NCBI GenBank assembly: GCA_002770955.1
Contig: PCUH01000142.1
Span: 6,844 to 12,206, forward strand
DNA length: 5,363 nt
Direction of reading: 5' to 3'
DNA from: Flavobacteriales bacterium CG18_big_fil_WC_8_21_14_2_50_32_9
GTDB lineage: Bacteria; Bacteroidota; Bacteroidia; Flavobacteriales_E; Vicingaceae
Below are positions 1 to 4,921 of the stretch, piece by piece. The position numbers were made by a program, and so were the translations under genes. Position 1 is the first letter of the stretch. Every line of letters starts with the position of its first letter. The notes under the pieces were generated by a model. It had not been told where the DNA came from. It searched no databases and worked only from the letters and a program-made list of their open reading frames with translations.

Positions 1-329
1 CGGCAGGAAGAATGCAAATGAGTAAAGAGGGACAAGCTTTGTGCTTTATGGCTGGTGCTAGCTCCATTTTTGCTGGAGATAAATTGCTTACCACTCCTAA
101 TCCTGGAGATAACGAAGACATGGAATTGTTTAACTTGTTGGGGCTAACTCCAACCGAAAAAATTAAAGACAATACGGGTAAAGTAAAAATTAGAAAAGAC
201 CAACCTGTTTTAGAAGCGGTTGCTGATGAGAAATGGAGCAGGCCAGGATATGTTATCGAACGAAATATTAAAGCAACGGAAAAAGGAAAAGAACTTAGAA
301 AAGAATTAAAAAAATATCTACCTGAGTAG
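1..329 (+). CDS. bioB: Biotin synthase, C-terminal part (5' end outside window)
   Basis: BioB is a cytosolic radical-SAM enzyme that inserts sulfur into dethiobiotin, the last step of biotin synthesis. The open frame runs in from base 1 (codons in phase from base 3) and reads A-G-R before the first Met at base 12. This matches the family motif SAGR followed by xQM, so that Met is internal and not a start. Visible family landmarks, counted from that Met, are QALCFMAGASSIF (8-20) and GDKLLTTPNP (22-31). The [4Fe-4S] CxxxCxxC motif and the other cluster ligands lie left of the window; the arginine equivalent to E. coli Arg260 falls just before base 1. After the conserved barrel end there is a tail of roughly 60 residues with a KWSRPG motif (74-79) and a basic end, about 24 residues longer than in E. 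coli. I believe this tail is usual in Bacteroidota BioB, but from memory only. The gene converges on dnaA. Confidence 0.93.
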   Translation, partial: AGRMQMSKEGQALCFMAGASSIFAGDKLLTTPNPGDNEDMELFNLLGLTPTEKIKDNTGKVKIRKDQPVLEAVADEKWSRPGYVIERNIKATEKGKELRKELKKYLPE

Positions 330-340
330 TAACTCCATTT

Positions 341-378
341 TTTAAAATAAAAAAAGGAATTCTTGAGTAAAAATTCCT
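341..378 (-). terminator. Intrinsic terminator of dnaA, possibly bidirectional
   Basis: AGGAATT at 355-361 pairs perfectly with AATTCCT at 372-378. Past one C-A mismatch, two more A-T pairs can close a 4-nt loop. Read on the - strand, the stem is followed at once by seven T, an A and four more T (354 down to 341), the classic hairpin plus U-tract layout just past the dnaA stop. In the + direction the hairpin follows the bioB stop, but only a mixed T-rich stretch (GTTTAGTT) comes after it, so termination of bioB would be weaker. Confidence 0.72.
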
Positions 379-408
379 GTTTAGTTAGTGCAAAATAAAA
401 TGAAAAAA

Positions 409-1842
409 TTATTGCAGACTTATTTTCTTTTTTAATTCCTCAATATAACCTCTGAAACGCTTATCTGTATCAATAAGATTGTTAACTGTTTTACAAGCAT
501 GAAGAACAGTTGCGTGGTCTTTCCCTCCACAATGCATACCAATTGAAGCTAAACTTGATTTAGTCATTTGTTTAGAAAAATACATGGCTATTTGACGGGC
601 TTGAACCACTTCTCTTTTTCTTGTTTTTGACTTTAAAGTATCTATTTGCATATCAAAATAATCGCAAACAACTTTTTGTATGTAATCAATAGATACCTCT
701 CTAGCTGTATTTTTGACAAACTTATCAACCATCTGGCGAGCTAAGTCAATATTTACGGCTTTTTTATTTAATGAAGATTGAGCTAAAATAGAAATTAAAG
801 CACCTTCTAATTCTCTAACATTAGTTGTAATACTATAAGCAATATATTCAACAACATCTTTTGGCAACTCCAAGCCTTCGCTATACATTTTCTTTTCTAA
901 AATAGCTATTCTTGTTTCTAAGTCTGGTGATTGCAAATCTGCTGCTAATCCCCATTTAAAACGAGAAAGTAAGCGTTGTTCCATTCCAATAATTTCAACA
1001 GGAGCTTTGTCTGCCGTTAAAATAATTTGTTTTCCTGATTGGTGTAAGTGATTGAATATATGGAAAAATACATCTTGTGTTTTTGCTTTTCCAGCAAAAA
1101 ATTGAACATCATCAATAATTAAAACATCTATCATTTGATAGAAATGAATAAAATCATTTTGCTCGTTGTTTTTAACTGAATCAATAAATTGTTGAGTAAA
1201 CTTCTCTGAAGAAACGTACAGTACAATTTTATTTGGAAATTTATTTTTTACCTCAATACCAATGGCATGAGCTAAGTGTGTTTTTCCTAACCCAACTCCT
1301 CCATAAATTAATAAAGGATTAAAAGAAGTTCCGCCTGGATTGTTCGACACAGCAAAACCTGCTGAACGAGCTAATCTGTTGCAATCTCCTTCAACAAAAT
1401 TATCGAAAGAATAATTGGCATTGAGTTGAGATTCTACATTCAAATGAGCAATACCTGGAATGATAAATGGGTTGCGAATAGATTTGTTTTTATTCAAATC
1501 TAAAGGCATATTAACTGGATTATTTTTGATGTGAGGTTTGTTAACCGCAGGAATTTTAAGTGTATATGGTTGATTTCCTTTTGTATTATTTTCAATAACA
1601 ATACTATATTCTAATCGTCCTTCTGTGCCTAATTCTTTTTTAATGGTTTTTTTTAGAATAGCCACATAATGTTCTTCCAACCATTCATAAAAAAATTGAC
1701 TAGGTACTTGTATGGTTAAAACCTTATCTTTCAGTTTAACTGGAATAATAGGTTCAAACCAAGTTTTATAACTTTGTAAACTCACGTTATCCTTGATAAT
1801 TTGAAGGCAATTGTCCCAAACTGATGTAAAGTTTTTCTCCAT
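409..1842 (-). CDS. dnaA: Chromosomal replication initiator protein DnaA
   Basis: DnaA binds DnaA boxes at oriC as an ATP-bound oligomer, melts the origin and loads DnaB helicase; it also acts as a transcription factor. At 477 residues it has normal full length. Domain I (about 1-85, with the W28 and W54 region) is followed by an Asn/Lys-rich linker (about 86-140). The AAA+ core shows Walker A GGVGLGKTH (181-189), Walker B VLIIDDVQFF (240-249), sensor 1 ILTAD (274-278), the box VII arginine finger in LLSRF (R294) and sensor 2 NVRELEGAL (341-349, R343). The DNA-binding domain IV carries VVQARQIAMYF (412-422) and the signature IGMHCGGKDHATVLHA (434-449). Where E. coli has T435 in GGRDHTTV, this protein has Ala444. 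The ATG is preceded by AGGAG at 8 nt, which supports this start. The gene appears monocistronic: a 215-bp gap lies upstream and a terminator downstream. Confidence 0.98.
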   Translation of the reverse strand: MEKNFTSVWDNCLQIIKDNVSLQSYKTWFEPIIPVKLKDKVLTIQVPSQFFYEWLEEHYVAILKKTIKKELGTEGRLEYSIVIENNTKGNQPYTLKIPAVNKPHIKNNPVNMPLDLNKNKSIRNPFIIPGIAHLNVESQLNANYSFDNFVEGDCNRLARSAGFAVSNNPGGTSFNPLLIYGGVGLGKTHLAHAIGIEVKNKFPNKIVLYVSSEKFTQQFIDSVKNNEQNDFIHFYQMIDVLIIDDVQFFAGKAKTQDVFFHIFNHLHQSGKQIILTADKAPVEIIGMEQRLLSRFKWGLAADLQSPDLETRIAILEKKMYSEGLELPKDVVEYIAYSITTNVRELEGALISILAQSSLNKKAVNIDLARQMVDKFVKNTAREVSIDYIQKVVCDYFDMQIDTLKSKTRKREVVQARQIAMYFSKQMTKSSLASIGMHCGGKDHATVLHACKTVNNLIDTDKRFRGYIEELKKKISLQ

Positions 1843-1850
1843 TTTTTAAT

Positions 1851-1855
1851 CTCCT
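1851..1855 (-). promoter_or_regulatory. Shine-Dalgarno site of dnaA
   Basis: On the - strand AGGAG stands 8 nt before the dnaA ATG at 1842. This fixes the start. It is notable because most genes in this phylum lack such a motif, and the thioesterase, msrA and SiaC starts in this window have none. Confidence 0.6.
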
Positions 1856-1870
1856 GTTTTTTTTAAAGCG

Positions 1871-1901
1871 TAAAAATAATCGTTATTAACATAAAAACAA
1901 A
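1871..1901 (-). promoter_or_regulatory. Candidate dnaA promoter, proximal
   Basis: On the - strand TTTG (1901-1898) is separated by 19 nt from TATTTTTA (1878-1871). This matches the Bacteroidota -33 TTTG / -7 TAnnTTTG pattern with one mismatch in the last base of the -7 box. Transcription would start near 1866, giving a leader of about 24 nt that contains the AGGAG site. In DNA this rich in A and T a single-mismatch match can arise by chance. A second, distal candidate is TTTG (2012-2009), 18 nt, TAGTTTTT (1990-1983). Confidence 0.35.
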
Positions 1902-1923
1902 GGAAAATTTACATCTTTTTTTT

Positions 1924-1967
1924 AAAAGAATAATTTACTTAAATAAAAAGAATAAGTAACTTAATAT
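1924..1967. repeat. Two-copy 22-bp imperfect tandem repeat
   Basis: AAAAGAATAA begins at 1924 and again at 1946, and ACTTAA recurs at 1937 and 1959, all with a 22-bp period. Of the first 19 positions of each unit 17 are identical (differences at unit positions 11 and 13); the last three positions differ. There is no third copy on either side. The arrangement resembles a short iteron or a remnant duplication in the dnaA upstream region. Confidence 0.7.
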
Positions 1968-1971
1968 CAAC

Positions 1972-1989
1972 AGTTTTTTATAAAAAACT
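1972..1989. repeat. 18-bp perfect palindrome
   Basis: AGTTTTTTA (1972-1980) is followed directly by its reverse complement TAAAAAACT (1981-1989) with no spacer. It could be an operator or a cruciform-prone AT element. As an RNA it would be a weak, loopless hairpin, so a terminator role is less likely. Confidence 0.75.
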
Positions 1990-2007
1990 ATCTTTGTTTT
2001 TACGCTA

Positions 2008-2019
2008 ACAAATATTTGT
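2008..2019. repeat. 12-bp perfect palindrome, possible operator
   Basis: ACAAATATTTGT is fully self-complementary. It lies at the far end of the dnaA upstream region and overlaps the TTTG (2012-2009) of the distal promoter candidate. A dimeric regulator site is one reading; chance in AT-rich DNA is another. Confidence 0.5.
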
Positions 2020-2057
2020 ATAAAAAAATGAAAAAAAAAATTTTTAACTATTGTTTT

Positions 2058-2999
2058 TTAACTTTTTTTTTCTCTTTTAATTTTTATCGATTCTGATGAG
2101 AAAAAATAGGCTTCATTTTTAACATCAATAAAGAAATCTATCCTTCCTAAGTTTATACCAGCCCAACCTACCTGATTAATCAACGTAATTTTATTTTTTT
2201 TGTTTCTAACGGTAGTTGGTTTATCCAAAAAGGTATGCGTATGTCCTCCTATTATTAAATCAATGTATTCGTTTTCTTTTGCCAAAACCAAATCCGACAC
2301 TTTGTTGGTTTTATATGCATAACCCAAGTGAGAAAGACAAATAATTAGATGACATTTTTCGTTGTTTTTTAAATGATTAGCTGTTTCATTCGCCTTATTT
2401 ATAGGGTTTAGATAAATGGTTTCTTTGTATGATTTTTTATCTACCAATCCTTCTAGTTCGACTCCTATTCCGAAAACACCTATTTTTACATCATCTTTTT
2501 CAATTACTTTATAAGGTAAAATTTTATCTTTTAATATGGTATTAGAAAAATCATAATTAACATTCACAAAAGGAAAGTTAGCGTGAGGCAACATCTTATG
2601 AAACCCATCTATGCCATTATCAAAATCATGATTTCCAATAGTTGCAGCATCATATTTCATTAAACTCATTAACTTAAATTCCAATTCACCTCCATATTTA
2701 TTAAAGTATGGCGTACCCTGAAAAATATCTCCAGCATCGAACAGCAGCACATTTTTTTCTTCTGTTCTGATTTTGTCTATTAAACCTGCTCTTCGGGCAA
2801 CTCCTCCTAAGTTTGGATATTTTGGGTCGTTTGCAGGAAATGGATCTATATGACTATGCACATCATTGGTATGTAAAATAGTGATTTTTGTATGATTTTT
2901 TTTAAGAATAGCAGCCGAAATTGGATTTAAAGCAGCAGCACCAAGCAAGGAAACACTTCCTAAAAAAGTTTGTTTTATGAAGGTTCTTCTGTTACTCAT
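2058..2999 (-). CDS. Tat-exported metallophosphatase, 5'-nucleotidase catalytic domain
   Basis: This is the calcineurin-like catalytic half of the UshA/5'-nucleotidase family, which uses two metal ions to hydrolyse nucleotides or related phosphoesters outside the cytoplasm. The N-terminus has a twin-arginine motif NRRTFIK (3-9), a hydrophobic stretch (about 11-31) and a likely cleavage near SAA (28-30). Metal-site motifs follow in family order: DVHSH (D46, H48), DAGD (88-91), GNHD (122-125), SHLGY (H224) and GGHTHTFL (H253, H255). At 313 residues it ends after this domain; the usual C-terminal nucleotide-binding domain is missing and is encoded by the gene just upstream. The start is supported by GGAGG 7 nt before the ATG, and the 8-bp overlap with the upstream gene suggests translational coupling. 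The natural substrate cannot be told from sequence. Confidence 0.93.
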   Translation of the reverse strand: MSNRRTFIKQTFLGSVSLLGAAALNPISAAILKKNHTKITILHTNDVHSHIDPFPANDPKYPNLGGVARRAGLIDKIRTEEKNVLLFDAGDIFQGTPYFNKYGGELEFKLMSLMKYDAATIGNHDFDNGIDGFHKMLPHANFPFVNVNYDFSNTILKDKILPYKVIEKDDVKIGVFGIGVELEGLVDKKSYKETIYLNPINKANETANHLKNNEKCHLIICLSHLGYAYKTNKVSDLVLAKENEYIDLIIGGHTHTFLDKPTTVRNKKNKITLINQVGWAGINLGRIDFFIDVKNEAYFFSSESIKIKREKKS

Positions 3000-3756
3000 A
3001 AACGATCCTCCCTTCTATTTTTCCTGTTAATTGCTTTCCTTGTGCGTGTTGTTCTTCACAATATTGTATAATGGCATTTCTTAATTTTATTCCCACTTTT
3101 TCATAGTTAATGGGATTTAGAAAAAAAGTCATATTATCACCTCCATTGGCTAAATAATCTGAAGTGAGGATTTTATAGGTTGTGTTTAACGATTTATCAT
3201 TCTTTCTATATTTATATTTAATATCTTGACCAGTTGATGTAAATTTCACTTTAACTCCAGAAACAGGCTGTCCTCCAACTCTATTTAGGTAATTTATTAA
3301 TCTATTCAAACTATCTTTACTAATCGTAACTACCACCAACTCATTCTCAAAAGGCATCAGTTCAAAAATTTTTCCTTTGGTAATTTCTCCTTTAGGCAAA
3401 GATGTTCTTAAGCCACCAAAATTCAACATAGAAAAATCAATATTACTGTTATACATTTTTTGAGCTACTTCCATACTTAAATCAGCAACAAGGTTTCCCA
3501 ATTTAGTTTCGGGCTTCCCTTTTTCTCTTGTAAATTCATCATTTGAAATAACCAAGACTTCGTTCATTTCTTTGTCTAACTCAATTTTATAAGGAACAAC
3601 GAGTTCATCAATTTTTTTCTGATTGGAATAAGTGCTATCTAAAGCTATCGAAGTTTGGGGCGTTTTTGTATATACCGAAGGATTACATTGTGTTAGTAAC
3701 AATGATGTTGCAATAAGCAAAAATAAATTAATTGATAGCGATTGTAGTTTATTCAT
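2992..3756 (-). CDS. Lipoprotein with 5'-nucleotidase C-terminal domain
   Basis: The protein is the substrate-binding (5_nucleotid_C) half of the 5'-nucleotidase family as a stand-alone 254-residue lipoprotein. A signal peptide with lipobox LTQC puts the lipidated cysteine at C24. Family motifs are KLGNLVADL (85-93), NFGGLR (112-117), the GEITKGKIFELMPFEN stretch (123-138), GGQPVSG (161-167) and DYLANGGDNMTFF (200-212). There is no metallophosphatase motif, so it cannot be catalytic alone. It is first in a two-gene operon with the catalytic-domain gene and overlaps it by 8 bp, so the two probably form one enzyme at the envelope, with this subunit as the membrane-anchored nucleotide binder. 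The gene order is the reverse of the domain order in the fused enzyme. The start has no Shine-Dalgarno motif; it was chosen because it gives a complete lipoprotein signal peptide. Confidence 0.9.
   Translation of the reverse strand: MNKLQSLSINLFLLIATSLLLTQCNPSVYTKTPQTSIALDSTYSNQKKIDELVVPYKIELDKEMNEVLVISNDEFTREKGKPETKLGNLVADLSMEVAQKMYNSNIDFSMLNFGGLRTSLPKGEITKGKIFELMPFENELVVVTISKDSLNRLINYLNRVGGQPVSGVKVKFTSTGQDIKYKYRKNDKSLNTTYKILTSDYLANGGDNMTFFLNPINYEKVGIKLRNAIIQYCEEQHAQGKQLTGKIEGRIVYE
3007..3011 (-). promoter_or_regulatory. Shine-Dalgarno site of the metallophosphatase gene
   Basis: On the - strand GGAGG (within AAGGGAGGA) lies 7 nt before the ATG at 2999, inside the last codons of the upstream lipoprotein gene (Gly-Arg of the terminal EGRIVYE). 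It is the strongest such motif in the window and fits re-initiation or coupling between the two halves of the enzyme. The bases also encode a conserved-looking GR pair, so selection for protein sequence is an alternative reason. Confidence 0.55.
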
Positions 3757-3780
3757 TTATTTATAAAACTATTTTATCCT

Positions 3781-3788
3781 TATTTTTG
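3781..3788 (+). promoter_or_regulatory. Promoter -7 element for the thioesterase-msrA pair
   Basis: TATTTTTG is an exact match to the Bacteroidota -7 consensus TAnnTTTG in the 75-bp divergent gap, 43 nt before the thioesterase ATG, so the leader would be roughly 35-40 nt. The -33 box is poor: TTTA at 3756-3759, 21 nt upstream, is the best match. The opposing lipoprotein gene must also have its promoter in or overlapping this gap; on the - strand only TTTG (3798-3795), 22 nt, TAGTTTTA (3772-3765) was found, with one mismatch. Confidence 0.55.
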
Positions 3789-3831
3789 CCGTCCAAATTA
3801 CGCACATTTTTTTACTCTATATTAATAATAT

Positions 3832-4239
3832 ATGTATAAATCAACAACAAAAATTAGAGTACGCTATGCCGAAACCGATATGATGGGCTATGTTTATTAC
3901 GGAAATTATGCCACTTATTTTGAAGTAGCTCGTGTAGAAGCAATTAAAAAGCTAGGCTTTAGCTACCGAAAAATGGAAGATGAAGGCATTGCTTTGCCTG
4001 TGTTGGATTTTTCGATAAGGTATTACAAACCTGCTTTTTATGATGACGAAATTACCATAGAAACAACCATCACAGAATTACCAAAAGCTCGTATTCATTT
4101 TACATATAAATGTTTGAATGAAAAAGGAGAGTTAATTAATGAAGCAAAAACTACATTGGTTTTTATTAATAAAGAAAACTTAAAACCTTGTTCTGCTCCT
4201 GCTGATTTTATTGATGCTATGAGTAAGTTTTTTAACTAA
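3832..4239 (+). CDS. YbgC/4-hydroxybenzoyl-CoA-type acyl-CoA thioesterase
   Basis: This is a single-domain hotdog-fold thioesterase that would hydrolyse acyl-CoA in the cytoplasm; members usually act as tetramers. The N-terminal motif RYAETDMMGYVYYGNYATYFEVARVE spans 11-36. D16 aligns with the catalytic aspartate of the 4-hydroxybenzoyl-CoA thioesterase family (Asp17 in the Pseudomonas enzyme), and GYVYYGNY matches the conserved turn. The 135-residue length is normal for the family and there is no signal peptide. The first ATG gives the canonical short lead before the motif. No Shine-Dalgarno motif is present; the bases before the ATG are A/T only and form a 15-bp near-palindrome (3818-3832). 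The gene is followed after 7 bp by msrA, so the two are likely co-transcribed. The acyl chain used cannot be predicted. Confidence 0.93.
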   Translation: MYKSTTKIRVRYAETDMMGYVYYGNYATYFEVARVEAIKKLGFSYRKMEDEGIALPVLDFSIRYYKPAFYDDEITIETTITELPKARIHFTYKCLNEKGELINEAKTTLVFINKENLKPCSAPADFIDAMSKFFN

Positions 4240-4246
4240 TTAATAA

Positions 4247-4882
4247 ATGCGAAATATCTTTTTTATATCAATCGTCTCTGTAATTTTGTTGTGCAGTTTT
4301 CTAATTCCAATAACGTTAAAAAAAAATAATATGACTACTAAAACAACTACCCTTGAAACAGTAACTCTTGGAGCTGGCTGCTTTTGGTGTGTAGAAGCAA
4401 TATTTGACAACCTCAAAGGCGTTGAAAGTGTTGTTTCTGGCTATGCTGGTGGAACAGTGAAAAATCCATCCTATAAAGAAGTTTGTGCTGGAACAACAGG
4501 TCATGCAGAAGTTTGTCAAGTTACTTATGACACATCCATTATTTCTTTTGATGAATTATTGGAAGTTTTTTGGCAAGTACATGATCCTACAACACTTAAT
4601 CGACAAGGTGGAGATGTTGGAACACAATATCGTTCTGCTATTTTTTATCATACAGAAAAACAAAAAGAAATTGCTGCTGCATATAAAACTAAACTAACAA
4701 AAGAAAAAGTATTCCCTAATCCAATTGTAACTGAAATAACGGCATTTACTAATTTTTATCCTGCAGAAGATTACCATCAAGATTATTTTGAGCTTAATGG
4801 CGAAAATCCATACTGTTCATCAGTAGTGAAACCTAAAGTTGAAAAATTTAAAAAGATATTTAAAGCAAAACTAAAAGAGTAA
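4247..4882 (+). CDS. msrA: Peptide methionine sulfoxide reductase MsrA, probably envelope-targeted
   Basis: MsrA reduces the S-epimer of methionine sulfoxide in proteins, repairing oxidative damage. The catalytic motif GCFWC is at 44-48 (nucleophile C45). Other family motifs are SGYAGG (64-69), GHAEVCQVTYD (85-95), HDPTTLNRQGGDVGTQYRS (112-130) and YHQDYF (176-181). The likely resolving cysteine is C190 in NPYC, just before VKPKVEKF. From the first ATG the protein is 211 residues and begins with a hydrophobic segment (about 4-23) followed by KK, so it is a signal peptide or membrane anchor. It does not match a lipobox (LLC) and has no clear AxA site. A second ATG at 4331 (M29) would give a cytosolic MsrA. 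I prefer the upstream start because the hydrophobic block is well formed and begins 7 bp after the thioesterase stop. Neither start has a Shine-Dalgarno motif. Confidence 0.95.
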   Translation: MRNIFFISIVSVILLCSFLIPITLKKNNMTTKTTTLETVTLGAGCFWCVEAIFDNLKGVESVVSGYAGGTVKNPSYKEVCAGTTGHAEVCQVTYDTSIISFDELLEVFWQVHDPTTLNRQGGDVGTQYRSAIFYHTEKQKEIAAAYKTKLTKEKVFPNPIVTEITAFTNFYPAEDYHQDYFELNGENPYCSSVVKPKVEKFKKIFKAKLKE

Positions 4883-4909
4883 TTTTTTTAATTCACTAAG
4901 TTTTATTTT
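4879..4909 (+). terminator. Weak possible terminator after msrA
   Basis: GTAATT (4879-4884) can pair with AATTCAC (4890-4896) around a T-rich loop with one bulged C, and T-rich DNA (4901-4910) follows. The stem has almost no G-C pairs, so it may not work. If it fails, the SiaC-family gene would be partly read through from the thioesterase-msrA transcript. Confidence 0.2.
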
Positions 4910-4917
4910 TATCTTTG
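4910..4917 (+). promoter_or_regulatory. Promoter -7 element of the SiaC-family gene
   Basis: TATCTTTG is an exact TAnnTTTG -7 box. Its last base is only 4 nt before the ATG at 4922. In this promoter class transcription starts a few bases after the box, so the mRNA should be leaderless or nearly so. The best -33 candidate is TTTA (4887-4890), 19 nt upstream, with one mismatch. Confidence 0.6.
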
Positions 4918-4921
4918 CTAC

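Larger units (their letters stand above)
1843..2057. other. Very AT-rich structured intergenic region upstream of dnaA
   Basis: This 215-bp gap has no plausible gene. It contains an 18-bp perfect palindrome (1972-1989), a 12-bp palindrome (2008-2019), a two-copy 22-bp imperfect tandem repeat (1924-1967) and inverted repeats linking 1867-1902 with 1992-2006. It also holds a run of ten T on the - strand (2040-2031) just after the metallophosphatase stop, which may help end that transcript. Two sequences differ from the DnaA box TTATnCACA at one position: TTATTAACA at 1883-1891 (+) and the site at 2015-2023 (- strand TTATACAAA). The region must hold the dnaA promoter. A role in origin melting or DnaA autoregulation is possible but not shown. 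Confidence 0.6.

Noticed and set aside
12..329. Complete 105-residue small protein starting at the first ATG
   Set aside because: The frame is open to the left and reads AGR before the Met, continuing the BioB SAGR motif, so it is the end of a longer gene.
1843..2057. A small RNA or riboswitch leader for dnaA
   Set aside because: Almost no G-C pairs are available for stable RNA folding and no known riboswitch core is recognisable; the symmetry looks like DNA-level sites.
2221..2232. DnaA-box-like TTATCCAAA inside the metallophosphatase gene
   Set aside because: It is a lone one-mismatch match within coding sequence, with no cluster around it.
2992..2999. Frameshift that broke a single 5'-nucleotidase gene
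   Set aside because: The catalytic domain gene is downstream of the C-terminal domain gene, each has its own complete signal peptide, and neither is truncated, so one broken fused gene does not explain it.
4316..4519. 67-codon open frame on the - strand
   Set aside because: It lies wholly antisense to the conserved catalytic part of msrA, its translation resembles no family I know and it has no start signal.
4485..4697. 70-codon open frame on the + strand, shifted relative to msrA
   Set aside because: It is an out-of-frame shadow inside msrA; the msrA frame is unbroken and carries all family motifs across this stretch.
4867..4904. AAAACT / AGTTTT as a terminator stem after msrA
   Set aside because: Only six pairs with a single G-C and a 26-nt loop; too weak to call.
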